From the NCBI GenBank assembly GCA_029856445.1, contig JAHQWY010000002.1, positions 1 through 37,499 of the forward strand: a stretch of 37,499 nt of DNA, given 5' to 3'. This DNA is from Promethearchaeia archaeon (GTDB taxonomy: Archaea; Asgardarchaeota; Lokiarchaeia; Sigyniarchaeales; SOKP01). Below, piece by piece: positions 7,814 to 16,404 of this stretch. The translations under genes were made by a program, and so were the position numbers. Each line of letters starts with the position of its first letter. Positions within the stretch are counted from its first letter, which is position 1. The notes under the pieces were generated by a model. That model did not search any database, was not told the DNA's origin, and was given only the letters and a program-made list of their open reading frames with translations.

Positions 7814-8992
7814 TTAACAAATTTTTAATTTTTTCACAATATCTTCTAGATCCTTGAGAAAATTTTTCAAATGAATTTTCTGAACATGAGGCATTAACAC
7901 AACTCTTATTAAATTAAACTCTTCGAACTTTCCTGTCATCCAATTCCTTTTTCGCAATTCTTCATCGATCTCACATATTGACTCTCCGTCTTTGGTCGTA
8001 ATACCTACAATGTTAATGATAGGTTCTGATGCTATTTTAAGCCCTTTAATTTCCGCAATTCTATTTTTTAGATAATTGGTATTATCCATACATTTTTTAA
8101 CAATTTTATTAAACCCATTTATCCCTAAAGACTTTAAAATTGCCCAAAATGCAATAACTGTTCCACCAGGTCTTGTTCCAACAATTTGAAGATGTTTAAA
8201 ATTACCACCAGCTAAATAAGGGATTTCAAATCCAATTTTTTTCAAGATTGATTTATCCCGTACAAAAATTCCACCTGTAGGAATTATTCCCATTCCCATC
8301 TTATGTGGATCTGCTGTTATAGAATCAACAGATTTCACTGAAAAATCCCAGATAGGACTAGGAAGGTTCAAATTTTTTAAAAAAGGTAATACAAATCCAC
8401 CAAAAGCAGCATCTACATGAAAGAAGATATCCTTTCCATCCGTTAATTTGCCAATCTCTTCAATCGGGTCAACTAAACCTAAAGACGTGGTTCCTGCAAT
8501 CCCTACTACCCCACATGTGCTTTTGGTTATTAAAGATTCAAATTGGTTCATATCTAAAGTAAAATCCTCATTTAGATCTGCTTTTCGAAGTTTTATATCG
8601 AGTAAATCAGCTGCTTTATCAAATGAAATATGAGCGGACTTAGGTAAAACAACCTCAGGATTAGCTATATCAGGTCTTAATTTCTTAGCAATCCTCAATG
8701 CGATTAGATTTGCTTCTGAACCACCTGTAGTAAAAGTACCGATTATGTTTTTTCCTCCAAAAAGTTCACCTATCTCTGAAATTAATTCTTGCTCTAAAGC
8801 TGAAGTCGCCAAAAATAATCCAGGATCACCCAAGTTTTTAGATAAATATTTGTTATATATTTGTTTTCCAAATTCAAGGGGCTCTGTACACATTGATCCT
8901 AAAATTGAACCATCTTCATAAAGAAAATCACTTTTCAATTTTTCTTCAAGTATTTTCAATATTTTCTGTTTCTCTAAACCTTCTTCCAACAT
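7814..8992 (-). CDS. mfnA: Group II PLP decarboxylase, MfnA type (tyrosine/aspartate decarboxylase)
   Basis: The 392-residue enzyme is full length for archaeal MfnA (~380-400). The PLP-stacking His121 lies in PKSAHISFDKAADLL, Asp194 in FHVDAAFGGF contacts the pyridine nitrogen, and the catalytic Lys231 is in DPHKMGMG. Upstream are GTFTTGGSEAN and the early GDPGLF loop. In methanogens MfnA makes tyramine for methanofuran; in archaea without methanofuran, homologues decarboxylate aspartate to beta-alanine for coenzyme A. The second role is more likely here because nothing else in the window points to methanofuran. It is followed 142 bases later by nothing on its strand within an operon distance except its own 3' spacer, so it is probably monocistronic. 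Confidence 0.9.
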   Translation of the reverse strand: MLEEGLEKQKILKILEEKLKSDFLYEDGSILGSMCTEPLEFGKQIYNKYLSKNLGDPGLFLATSALEQELISEIGELFGGKNIIGTFTTGGSEANLIALRIAKKLRPDIANPEVVLPKSAHISFDKAADLLDIKLRKADLNEDFTLDMNQFESLITKSTCGVVGIAGTTSLGLVDPIEEIGKLTDGKDIFFHVDAAFGGFVLPFLKNLNLPSPIWDFSVKSVDSITADPHKMGMGIIPTGGIFVRDKSILKKIGFEIPYLAGGNFKHLQIVGTRPGGTVIAFWAILKSLGINGFNKIVKKCMDNTNYLKNRIAEIKGLKIASEPIINIVGITTKDGESICEIDEELRKRNWMTGKFEEFNLIRVVLMPHVQKIHLKNFLKDLEDIVKKLKIC

Positions 8993-9132
8993 CTTTAGGG
9001 TAAAAAAGTATTAATCTTAGGTATTTATTCATAGTATTCCACAAAATAGAAAAATTCTACCAATTAAAATTTTTCAAAATATTCCTAAATTCGTAATATA
9101 AAAATTTACAATAAATATTGCTTAGATTATAA

Positions 9133-9453
9133 TTAATAAAATCTTTTTGAATCCCTCTCAGAATATTTGTCAATTACGTTCTCTAATTCCTTACTTAAAT
9201 CAATCTCATAAAAATTAGCTACACAAATTATTGAGAATAGAAGATCTGCTAGTTCTTCTCCTAAATTAGATTTACCTCTTTTAATGACCTTTTTTGGCTT
9301 AAAACCTTCAAGAGAGTTAACCTCTCTTGCCAATTCCCCTAATTCCTCCATAATGGCAGAAATCATAGATAATGGGGGCCAATAACCTCCATGATCATTA
9401 ATCCAATTATTTACAATTTTTTGGAGTTCCTTAAGTGAATTTTCATTCTTCAT
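9133..9453 (-). CDS. MazG-like nucleotide pyrophosphohydrolase
   Basis: The 106-residue all-alpha protein carries the two paired acidic motifs of the MazG/dUTPase-2 superfamily: E37-x2-E40 in MEELGELAREV and E67-x2-D70 in GEELADLLFS. These bind Mg2+ and hydrolyse nucleoside triphosphates to monophosphates, removing non-canonical or excess nucleotides. The single-domain length fits the short archaeal MazG-like proteins, not the two-domain E. coli MazG. The start is ATG at 9453. It is followed by the mfnA-type gene's promoter region on the opposite side and is probably transcribed alone. The exact nucleotide preference is unknown. Confidence 0.88.
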   Translation of the reverse strand: MKNENSLKELQKIVNNWINDHGGYWPPLSMISAIMEELGELAREVNSLEGFKPKKVIKRGKSNLGEELADLLFSIICVANFYEIDLSKELENVIDKYSERDSKRFY

Positions 9454-9638
9454 GAATTATGTAATGTTCTAAAACATTTAAAAGATAAATGTATTAGAAA
9501 CTAACTATAAGGTATAAAGACATTTGTGAAAAACCTTCTTTAGCCATTGAAATCGGTAGTAACAAATAAATTCTAATATATCATTTATATAAGTAAAATC
9601 GATCTGGAAAAATAGGAAAAATAGGATGGGGATGAAAT

Positions 9639-10373
9639 TTGAAAATAGAAAAAAAAGTATTAGTAACATTTTTAATTATTCTCGGAGCATCAATCTCACT
9701 ATCGTTCGTTGGCTCTTATTTCATATATGATGCTTTAACTACAAAAGAAAGTAAAACGTGGACAACAGAATTCAATGTTGAGAATTGTACATTTTCTACT
9801 ACGGGTAATAATACTTATTTTATTCTGGAGATTGGATTTTATTTGATCCTAGAAGGCGTTGATGAGGGGAATAATGTTAAACTCAATATTACCGTCTTAA
9901 ATCAAACAGAGATGGTCGGAACTATTGAAACTAGAGTAGTACAAGAGAATGAGACTGTAAATGGTGAAATAGTTGAAATTTCGCGCAATTTCTTTGCATT
10001 TTGTGAGGAAACTAAATCTATTTTTTACTTTGGAGAAGAGGTTGATATTTATGAGGGAGGGATGATTGTTAGCCATGAAGGTGAATGGAGAGCAGATGAA
10101 GGAGACAATAAACCGGGAATCATAATGCCTGGCCTCGCATTAATTGGTGCTAGATATTATCAAGAGATTGCTCCTGGTGTAGCTATGGACAGAGCAGAAA
10201 TAATAGAAAATAATGCTACAATTACAGTTCCGGTTGGGACGTTCGAAGGATGTTTGATTATAAAGGAAACAAGCCCTGTGGAACCAGGAGCTTTAGAATA
10301 TAAATATCATGCACCCGGTATTGGTTTAATCATAGATGAAATGTTGGAGTTAGTTCAATACGGCTTCCTTTAA
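9639..10373 (+). CDS. Membrane-anchored extracytoplasmic beta-rich protein
   Basis: The 244-residue protein has an N-terminal membrane helix (residues ~7-30, FLIILGASISLSFVGSYFI) after a Lys-rich start, consistent with an uncleaved anchor or signal peptide. No lipobox Cys follows. The rest is beta-rich and faces outside, with five Asn-x-Thr/Ser-type sites near the N terminus (for example NCT, NNT, NIT, NQT, NET) that could be glycosylated. The C-terminal block, ITVPVGTFEGCLIIKET then YKYHAPGIGLI, resembles the VPxGTF...APGVGLV pattern of DUF3108/TapB-like beta-barrel domains. The TTG start at 9639 is supported by GGATGGGGATGA just upstream; the nearby ATGs are out of frame. It stands alone. 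Function is unknown. Confidence 0.75.
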   Translation: MKIEKKVLVTFLIILGASISLSFVGSYFIYDALTTKESKTWTTEFNVENCTFSTTGNNTYFILEIGFYLILEGVDEGNNVKLNITVLNQTEMVGTIETRVVQENETVNGEIVEISRNFFAFCEETKSIFYFGEEVDIYEGGMIVSHEGEWRADEGDNKPGIIMPGLALIGARYYQEIAPGVAMDRAEIIENNATITVPVGTFEGCLIIKETSPVEPGALEYKYHAPGIGLIIDEMLELVQYGFL

Positions 10374-10414
10374 TAAAAATAGAGAAGAAAAATTAAACTA
10401 AAAACCAAAAAAAA

Positions 10415-10429
10415 TTCTTTTTCTTTTTT
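10415..10429 (+). terminator. T-rich terminator
   Basis: TTCTTTTTCTTTTTT lies about 40 bases past the stop of the membrane-anchored protein gene and just before the convergent nrdD stop, fitting an archaeal oligo-T terminator. Confidence 0.45.
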
Positions 10430-10472
10430 GAAATAAGCTTCCTAGATTTTAAAAAGATTATATTAGAAAATT

Positions 10473-12608
10473 TTAATGAAAAAGATGTTCTCGTTTACGG
10501 TTTTTCCATTCGGCTTGTTTCCCAGGATTATATCTATTAACTTCACTATAATATCCTGTGACTCTAGAATAAACCTTTACATCTTTAGAATAGCATACGG
10601 GACAACTGAATTGAGACCCTCTACTCATCTTTCTACACGAAGGACAATAAATGAAATCAATTGTATACGCAAAATACGCGGTATTTGTATTAAGGCAAAT
10701 ATTTTTAGTTAATTCCCATAAAGCATAAATATCTGGCTTTTGTTCTCCAAGCCAAATGTGAGTGATAACTCCTCCATTTACTATTGGATGAAATTCACCC
10801 TGTTTTTTGATTCTTTCTGATAAAGGAATATTCGCGTCATATCTGAAATGATCTGAATTAGTATAATATACAGAATTATTCTGCGATTGAGGATTTGCTT
10901 TCTTTGGAAAATGTTTTACATCTAATTTTGCTAAACGATTAGCTGTCGATTCGCTAGGTTGTTCCCAAAGAGAATAATATTTTTTATCTCTTTCTGTCAT
11001 ACTATTACATTTAGCGACCATGTAACTTAATATTTTTTTTCCCAAATCATAGGCAGTATTATTTTCATGTAATTCATATCCAGTTAGGCTTTTCACCGCT
11101 TCATTTAATCCTGTGAATCCTATAGAAAGATTCTGATCATTAATATTAAAAATAGGCTTACCTCTAATTTTCCCACTACATAAAGGTAAATGACCTGTCT
11201 TTAACCGTTTTGCCATTAAATTCCACTTTTTCCTTAGAATTCTCGCCGAAAGTTCCATTTTTTCATCTAATATTGTAAAGTAATCATCTTCATTTTTGGA
11301 TAGATAAGCATACCGAGGTAAATTCAAACTTACGCTTTGTAATGAACCAATCGTAACATAATTTTCCCAAATATTTGCATTTTTTCTTTTTTCAGGATCG
11401 AGGATGCACTGCTCTATAATTTGATTTCCACTTAAAAACTTTCTACAACATTGGCTATGAATTTCATCAGGCATCCAATCTGGACACATATTTAGGAAAT
11501 AAGGCGTTCCCATTGTTGCAACCTCTTCCATAACTTTTAAATAAGATGGCTCAAATTCACTTAACCATTCTTTCCTAATTTTAATCTCGTGTTTTGGGAA
11601 AGCAAATAGCTTTCCATTATGATCACCTTGGATATATACATCAGTCAAAGCATCAAAGAGTTTTAGACATTCCTCTCTATAATCGCCGTAGCTTCCTTTT
11701 ATTTTTCCATGAGGTCCAACCGCTGGTATCTTTAACAAACCGTCTGGTACTGTCGGAGTACAAGAAATTGAAGTAAATGGAACTTGTCCTCCTCTTGCAG
11801 CAAAAATTTGATTAGTTTCAAAAATTAAACATTGCATTGATTGTTCTATTTCTTTATCAGAAATTCCACGAGCATAAGGAGCCAAGAAGGTTGTTATATA
11901 ATCATATCCTTGACCACCACTAAATTCACCTTGAATAATCCCTAACCATTTTGCTAGGTGCGTAACTGCAACTCGCAAACTACCTGCTGGACCAGACTTA
12001 CTACAATGAGCCCAACTCTCAACTGGAGGTAAACCATTTTCAAGAATCATCCGTGGATCCCATTCTTGACAAAATGGTCGCAAATCGAAATACCGAAGCA
12101 TATGAATATGGAGATCTCCAAATAAATGAGCGTGAGCTTCTTCTGAATCTAAAATTCTTAATAGTGCGTATTCATCAGAAATTCTATTTGCCGCCCAATG
12201 ATGAATACTTTCAGGATTCATATCTTGATTTGCATTTTCATCAACCCCATATTCTAAAATAGCTTCATAATCCATCAATGGCATCCCAATTCTCGTGTAT
12301 ATTTTACGCTCTTCTTCAAAATGCTGTTCTGATAAAATTGAGCAAACGATTTCTCTAATGTGTGGACCTGATAGAAATTTAATCCCAGAAGAAATTATTC
12401 TTCTGACAACAAGTTCAGTAATCCTATCAGCGGATCTTTGATCTATACCAGTTTCTTTAATAAGACTATATTCAATTTTAAGTGGATCAAAAGGTACAAC
12501 ATCTCCTTCAGTTCTAAAAACTTGAGGTAATAATTTTCTTAAATAATTCCGCTTTATTTTTTCGCTATTTTTCTCTTTTATAGTTTTAGGATCTGATAAC
12601 ATTACCAC
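10473..12608 (-). CDS. nrdD: Anaerobic (class III) ribonucleoside-triphosphate reductase
   Basis: The 711-residue enzyme converts ribonucleoside triphosphates to deoxy forms under anoxic conditions. The N-terminal ~100 residues form an ATP-cone regulatory domain (VVPFDPLKIEYSLIKETG...). The middle is the glycyl-radical barrel, with FTSISCTPTVP and a long substrate-binding region. The C terminus has the zinc site C655, C658, C669, C672 and the radical Gly685 in RVTGYYSEVNRYNPGK, 27 residues from the end. The activase NrdG, which installs the radical, is not in the window; the radical SAM gene at the left edge is not obviously it. A GTG start at 12608 has GAGATG upstream; ATG at 12602 is the alternative. 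The upstream spacer holds two palindromic sites that may control it. The enzyme implies an anaerobic life style. Confidence 0.95.
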   Translation of the reverse strand: MVMLSDPKTIKEKNSEKIKRNYLRKLLPQVFRTEGDVVPFDPLKIEYSLIKETGIDQRSADRITELVVRRIISSGIKFLSGPHIREIVCSILSEQHFEEERKIYTRIGMPLMDYEAILEYGVDENANQDMNPESIHHWAANRISDEYALLRILDSEEAHAHLFGDLHIHMLRYFDLRPFCQEWDPRMILENGLPPVESWAHCSKSGPAGSLRVAVTHLAKWLGIIQGEFSGGQGYDYITTFLAPYARGISDKEIEQSMQCLIFETNQIFAARGGQVPFTSISCTPTVPDGLLKIPAVGPHGKIKGSYGDYREECLKLFDALTDVYIQGDHNGKLFAFPKHEIKIRKEWLSEFEPSYLKVMEEVATMGTPYFLNMCPDWMPDEIHSQCCRKFLSGNQIIEQCILDPEKRKNANIWENYVTIGSLQSVSLNLPRYAYLSKNEDDYFTILDEKMELSARILRKKWNLMAKRLKTGHLPLCSGKIRGKPIFNINDQNLSIGFTGLNEAVKSLTGYELHENNTAYDLGKKILSYMVAKCNSMTERDKKYYSLWEQPSESTANRLAKLDVKHFPKKANPQSQNNSVYYTNSDHFRYDANIPLSERIKKQGEFHPIVNGGVITHIWLGEQKPDIYALWELTKNICLNTNTAYFAYTIDFIYCPSCRKMSRGSQFSCPVCYSKDVKVYSRVTGYYSEVNRYNPGKQAEWKNRKREHLFH

Positions 12609-13035
12609 TTTTTCACATCTCTTTTTCTAATTTTAATTTTCTTTAACAATAAAGAACTATAATCTACGATTCCTAAATGTACAAAATTTTGTCGGAGGTG
12701 TGATCTGAGTTAGGAGACTTATTAATTCTTTATTAACGTAAATATTTTACCTCTTTTGATATAAAAATTTATTTGTTTCTCTAATTTAAAGTTATTTTAT
12801 TAATCCTTTATTTGCAAATTCTGTTATTGTTTATTTAAACCAGAAAAAAATACATAATTATTTGGAGTCTAATTGATTTGTAATTTATTATATCGCAATT
12901 AACCAATAACTCAAAATTTTGTCGAACAGATTACAGTTTTTATTGAATTTGTAACAAAATAGTTTTATAAAAATCTATAATGTGTATTTTTAAATAAAAA
13001 AATTTTTCAAATCAGGTTAATAAGGTGAAAGCATA
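12609..13035. promoter_or_regulatory. 427-base divergent spacer with two related palindromic sites
   Basis: There is no gene in this stretch between nrdD and the cupin gene. It holds ACAAAATTTTGTCG at 12681-12694 and TCAAAATTTTGTCG at 12911-12924. The two share 13 identical bases (CAAAATTTTGTCG) around a CAAAATTTTG palindrome, 230 bases apart. The first is about 75 bases upstream of the nrdD start and could act as an operator for it. They do not match the bacterial NrdR box closely, so the regulator is unknown. Confidence 0.35.
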
Positions 13036-13365
13036 ATGATGAAAAATATTTTGAGTAAAGATAGCGCAAAAAAAATAACAATTTTTGAAGGAGTTCATCG
13101 AAAAACATTAATATATGACAAGAATCTTATGATTTGTCATTTTATACTTGAAAAGGATGCCGAAATCCCTGTTCACTCTCATAAAGAACACCAAATTGGA
13201 TATGTAATAAATGGGAAATTGAAGTTCCTCACAAAAACTGGTGAATATATAGCAAAAAAAGGTGATAGCTATATTTTTGATTCAGATGAAAAACACGGTG
13301 CTTTGGTTTTAGAAGATTCCGAGGTAATTGATGTTTTCCATCCTGCTAGAGAAGACTATAAATGA
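13036..13365 (+). CDS. Small single-domain cupin protein
   Basis: The 109-residue protein is a single beta-barrel cupin. Motif 1 is PVHSHKEHQIGYVINGKLKF, with His-x-His and a third polar ligand position, and motif 2 is GDSYIFDSDEKHGALVLED with the fourth ligand His. A metal ion (Fe, Mn or Ni in known relatives) should sit between them. Proteins this small act as isomerases, dioxygenases or ligand sensors; the sequence does not say which. Two ATGs in a row begin the frame, with GGTGA about 10 bases upstream. It is divergent from nrdD across a spacer with possible operators. The fold is confident; the role is unknown. Confidence 0.85.
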   Translation: MMKNILSKDSAKKITIFEGVHRKTLIYDKNLMICHFILEKDAEIPVHSHKEHQIGYVINGKLKFLTKTGEYIAKKGDSYIFDSDEKHGALVLEDSEVIDVFHPAREDYK

Positions 13366-13419
13366 TTTATTTTAGTTTATATGAAATTCAGGAAATAACG
13401 TAGAGAAAAAAGAAAATAT

Positions 13420-13773
13420 TTACCATTGATATGCAGCAACAGCAAATATTGCAAACATACATAACAAAAATTCTCCTATTAGCCAATCAAAAAAATATTC
13501 TCTCTTTTTATTCCTATCATTTTTAATTTTTGATGCTACCCCAAAACTAACTGCTGAATTCGTTCCTATAAAGATAATGAAGCTGAAAGTTATTGCATTT
13601 AAATTCAATTCTATTAGTTCAAGTATTGGGTCAAGGAATATCCAACCACCCATAAATCCTCCAAGGGCAATCAAAAACATCCAACCAGAAAATTGAACAA
13701 TTTTTTCTAGTTTTATATCTAATTCCGAAAGAATTTTTTGACGTTCAATTTGTTTTTTTCTAACTTTTGACAT
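13420..13773 (-). CDS. Small integral membrane protein, three predicted helices
   Basis: The 117-residue protein has a basic, Arg/Lys/Gln-rich cytoplasmic N terminus (~25 residues) followed by three hydrophobic segments at ~28-50, ~58-80 and ~95-116. Between the last two is the basic loop KIKNDRNKKREYF. I do not recognise a family. It is the last gene of a same-strand run after PAN, PUA protein and NAC, 83 bases after NAC, so it may be co-transcribed. A link to ribosome-exit or membrane-targeting factors is tempting given NAC upstream, but rests only on position. Confidence 0.65.
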   Translation of the reverse strand: MSKVRKKQIERQKILSELDIKLEKIVQFSGWMFLIALGGFMGGWIFLDPILELIELNLNAITFSFIIFIGTNSAVSFGVASKIKNDRNKKREYFFDWLIGEFLLCMFAIFAVAAYQW

Positions 13774-13856
13774 TACTTATCAAATAACCTTCTTTTTGAA
13801 TATTAAAAATTCTATAATTCTTAATTTTTATGATTTCTATATAACGAAAAATGATT

Positions 13857-14348
13857 TCATTTAGGTCTATTTTTTAAGAGTAATATTGCTTTGGCAATAT
13901 CACCATCACATTCTTTTAATACAGTTTCTGCTTCTTGTTTATCAACGTTTGCTTGAGATGCAACTAAAATAATATCATTTTCCGTAATAGAGGGTTTAAC
14001 ATCGGTCTCTTCTATTGGTTCCGTATCTTCAATTACAGAATTTGATTGAATCGTAAGATCATCGGAAGAAAGCTCTTCTGCTTGTCCTATTATCTGATAA
14101 ATCTCTTGACCTGCTTGTTTCATAAGAACGACTTCAGGTTGTTCTAGTACTAACGTTTTTTCTGATCCTTCAATTATAACTCTCGTTGCTTCTATTTGAT
14201 CCATTTCGATACCTTGTTGTTGCATTCTTCTTCGCATTTGCCTCGATCCAAATTGACTACCCTCTCTCTTTGGAGCGGTTTGAGGACGTTTAGGTTTACT
14301 TTTTATTTTGTCTTGCATTTCTTTCGGCAATTTTACCAAATTCTTCAC
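13857..14348 (-). CDS. nac: Nascent polypeptide-associated complex protein with C-terminal UBA domain
   Basis: The 163-residue protein matches archaeal NAC, a ribosome-bound chaperone that contacts new chains at the tunnel exit and is homologous to eukaryotic NAC alpha. Residues ~32-90 are the NAC domain (FGSRQMRRRMQQQGIEMDQI, then QPEVVLMKQAGQEIYQIIG). Residues ~122-163 form the UBA domain (ENDIILVASQANVDKQEAE...GDIAKAILLL). An acidic linker joins them, and the N-terminal ~30 residues are basic and probably touch ribosomal RNA. It is longer than many archaeal NACs (~110-130 residues). The frame begins at GTG. It is 42 bases after the PUA gene and downstream of PAN on the same strand, linking chain emergence to degradation. 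Confidence 0.93.
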   Translation of the reverse strand: MKNLVKLPKEMQDKIKSKPKRPQTAPKREGSQFGSRQMRRRMQQQGIEMDQIEATRVIIEGSEKTLVLEQPEVVLMKQAGQEIYQIIGQAEELSSDDLTIQSNSVIEDTEPIEETDVKPSITENDIILVASQANVDKQEAETVLKECDGDIAKAILLLKNRPK

Positions 14349-14390
14349 TTTTAAATTTAATTTCTATATAATTATATAATAATGTACAAT

Positions 14391-14882
14391 TTATATCTTT
14401 GATTTATAAACTCCTTTTCGAACACTCGCAGCGACACCACTCGAGAAAGATTTAATATATGAGACAGGCAGTTTTAATCTCCCAATCGCTAATAATTCAT
14501 CATCTTGATTAACGACAATTACTTCATCTAAGGCTCTTAAATTTTCATCAATATCCACCACATGTTTACAGAAAACATTTCTACCTTTCTTTATAAACTC
14601 AGAAATATCATTTAAGACAATGATTCTTAATTTTGGGGCTGAAGTATTATTGATTATCATTTTTGCTGAATATAAAGTTAATGTGAAGAAACCATTATTT
14701 GGTCGTAAAGTAAGCATTAAATTCTTTTTATGAAAAATATATCGAATTTTATCAGTAGTGCGAGATCTTTCAATAGAAATGAAATCTAATTCCTTAAATA
14801 GAATATTCGTTATCTCTTGACCAAATTGGTAATCTGAAATTGCTTTAACTTGTCTAATACCTAATAAATGTTTAATTTCCAT
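14391..14882 (-). CDS. PUA-domain RNA-binding protein
   Basis: The protein has 163 residues from the ATG at 14882; the frame runs 21 codons further up, but that extension is a hydrophobic AT-rich artefact. The C-terminal ~80 residues are a PUA domain (GRNVFCKHVVDIDENLRALD, VIVVNQDDELLAIGRLKLPV). The N-terminal half (HLLGIRQVKAISDY, IRYIFHKKNLMLTLRP) is like the pre-PUA part of archaeal stand-alone PUA proteins. PUA domains bind tRNA or rRNA in modification enzymes and ribosome biogenesis factors. Such genes commonly neighbour NAC in archaea, as here. No catalytic domain is present, so it is probably an RNA-binding factor. No Shine-Dalgarno sequence is seen. Confidence 0.8.
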   Translation of the reverse strand: MEIKHLLGIRQVKAISDYQFGQEITNILFKELDFISIERSRTTDKIRYIFHKKNLMLTLRPNNGFFTLTLYSAKMIINNTSAPKLRIIVLNDISEFIKKGRNVFCKHVVDIDENLRALDEVIVVNQDDELLAIGRLKLPVSYIKSFSSGVAASVRKGVYKSKI

Positions 14883-14951
14883 TTGAATATAACAAAATAG
14901 ATTAATACTATAATAAAAAACTAAAAATAAATAAATTCTATTCAAAACTCA

Positions 14952-16160
14952 TTATGAATATAGTCGAGATTCAACACATTTATCTCTTATTTTATTCATA
15001 ACTTTATCGACAGCATCAATAAAGTCTTTATTGACAATTATATCTGCATCCTTTCTGATAGCAAACATACCTGCCTCTGTGGAAATTGCTTTTATATCTG
15101 CTCCAGTTGCTCCTTCGGTCAAATTTACTAATCGATTGAAATCTACTTTATCTTCTACATTTAATCTTCTAGTATGAATCTTAAAAATTGCCTTTCTTGC
15201 TTCCTCATCTGGAATAGGAAACTCGATCATACGGTCAAATCTCCCAGGTCTTAATAAAGCAGGATCTAAGATATCAACTCGGTTTGTAGCACCAATTATT
15301 TTTACATCCCCACGTTGTTCAAAGCCATCTAATTCACTTAATAATTGCATTAAAGTTCTCTGAACTTCTCTATCACCAGATGTGGCTACTTTCAATCTCT
15401 GAGAACCAATTGCGTCTAATTCATCTATAAATAATATCGTAGGGGCTTTTTCTTTGGCTAAATTAAAAATTTCTCTAACTAAACGAGCACCTTCGCCAAT
15501 AAATTTTTGAACTAATTCAGATCCAATAATTCTGATAAATGTTGCTTCCGTTTCATGTGCAACTGCTTTTGCTAATAATGTTTTTCCTGTACCTGGTGGT
15601 CCGAATAACAATACACCTTTAGGTGGCTCAATCCCTATTCTTTCAAATAGTTCTGGCTTCTTCAATGGTAATTCGACAGTTTCTCTAACTTCTAGAAGTT
15701 GATCTTCTAGACCTCCAACGTCAACATATGATATATCTGGAATTGAATCAATAACTTCCATACCTTTCACAAATGGATCAAGTTTAGTAGGTAGAACCTC
15801 CATAATTGCGAATGTTCTCTGATTTAAAGCAACTCTCATTCCAGGTGATAAATTTTCATTTCTCACTTTTCTACTGGCATTAACCACAAAGCTTGGACCT
15901 GTTGAGCTCTTTACTATTGCCCTTCCTTTATCATCCAAGAAATCTATAATAGTTGCTGAAACTAATGGTGGTTCTCTTAGCCTATCAATTTCATTTCTTA
16001 AGCTGTGTAGTTCTTGTTCTAATCTTAATCGCTCTGCATCCAAGAGTTGCTTTTCTGTCTCTAAATTTCTTAACCTTTTCTCTAGATGTCTCGTATAGGT
16101 TATCAAATACTCGCCATCTTTAGTTTCTTCTCTTTTTCTCTTATCCTTGGTCGTAGTCAA
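14952..16160 (-). CDS. pan: Proteasome-activating nucleotidase (PAN) AAA+ ATPase
   Basis: The 402-residue protein is the hexameric ATPase that unfolds substrates and feeds them to the 20S proteasome, homologous to eukaryotic Rpt1-6. The N-terminal coiled coil spans ~22-64, then an OB domain (~65-125). The AAA+ module has Walker A GPPGTGKT at 187-194, Walker B ILFIDE at 242-247, sensor-1 ATNR at 291-294 and arginines in RPGRFDR near 304-310. The chain ends LYS, a hydrophobic-Tyr-X motif that opens the 20S gate. The TTG start has AAGGAG 10 bases upstream, a strong ribosome site. It leads a same-strand run with the PUA and NAC genes and is divergent from MBF1. No proteasome core gene is in the window. 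Confidence 0.95.
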   Translation of the reverse strand: MTTTKDKRKREETKDGEYLITYTRHLEKRLRNLETEKQLLDAERLRLEQELHSLRNEIDRLREPPLVSATIIDFLDDKGRAIVKSSTGPSFVVNASRKVRNENLSPGMRVALNQRTFAIMEVLPTKLDPFVKGMEVIDSIPDISYVDVGGLEDQLLEVRETVELPLKKPELFERIGIEPPKGVLLFGPPGTGKTLLAKAVAHETEATFIRIIGSELVQKFIGEGARLVREIFNLAKEKAPTILFIDELDAIGSQRLKVATSGDREVQRTLMQLLSELDGFEQRGDVKIIGATNRVDILDPALLRPGRFDRMIEFPIPDEEARKAIFKIHTRRLNVEDKVDFNRLVNLTEGATGADIKAISTEAGMFAIRKDADIIVNKDFIDAVDKVMNKIRDKCVESRLYS

Positions 16161-16356
16161 ATAAATTATTCTCCTTAGTTTCTCAATTTTCTTTTAATCT
16201 CAAGAAAGTGCTTTAATTTAATAATAAACTTTTCTTCATTTAAATTTAAGGTTATTTCTTGACTATTACTTTAAAATCTCAATTTTTAAAAAATTTATAG
16301 ATTATAAAATATAATGGAATAATAACCACAAATTATAAGAGTTTTCAATTACCTTC

Positions 16357-16367
16357 TATATATAAAA
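16357..16367 (+). promoter_or_regulatory. TATA-box promoter for MBF1
   Basis: TATATATAAAA stands about 40 bases before the ATG at 16405 in the divergent spacer between pan and the MBF1 gene, a suitable archaeal TATA element. Confidence 0.5.
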
Positions 16368-16404
16368 GAGGATTCTATCAATTAGTAATACTTGAGATGA
16401 GTTT

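Noticed and set aside
12681..12692. NrdR box upstream of nrdD
   Set aside because: ACAAAATTTTGT does not fit the bacterial NrdR consensus (ACACWATATNTNGTGT) well, and no NrdR is visible; kept only as an unnamed palindromic site.
14883..14945. N-terminal hydrophobic extension of the PUA protein as a signal peptide
   Set aside because: It comes from AT-rich spacer (Phe/Tyr/Leu/Ile only) and the conserved-looking start MEIKHLLGIRQVK lies at 14882; a cytoplasmic RNA-binding protein needs no signal.
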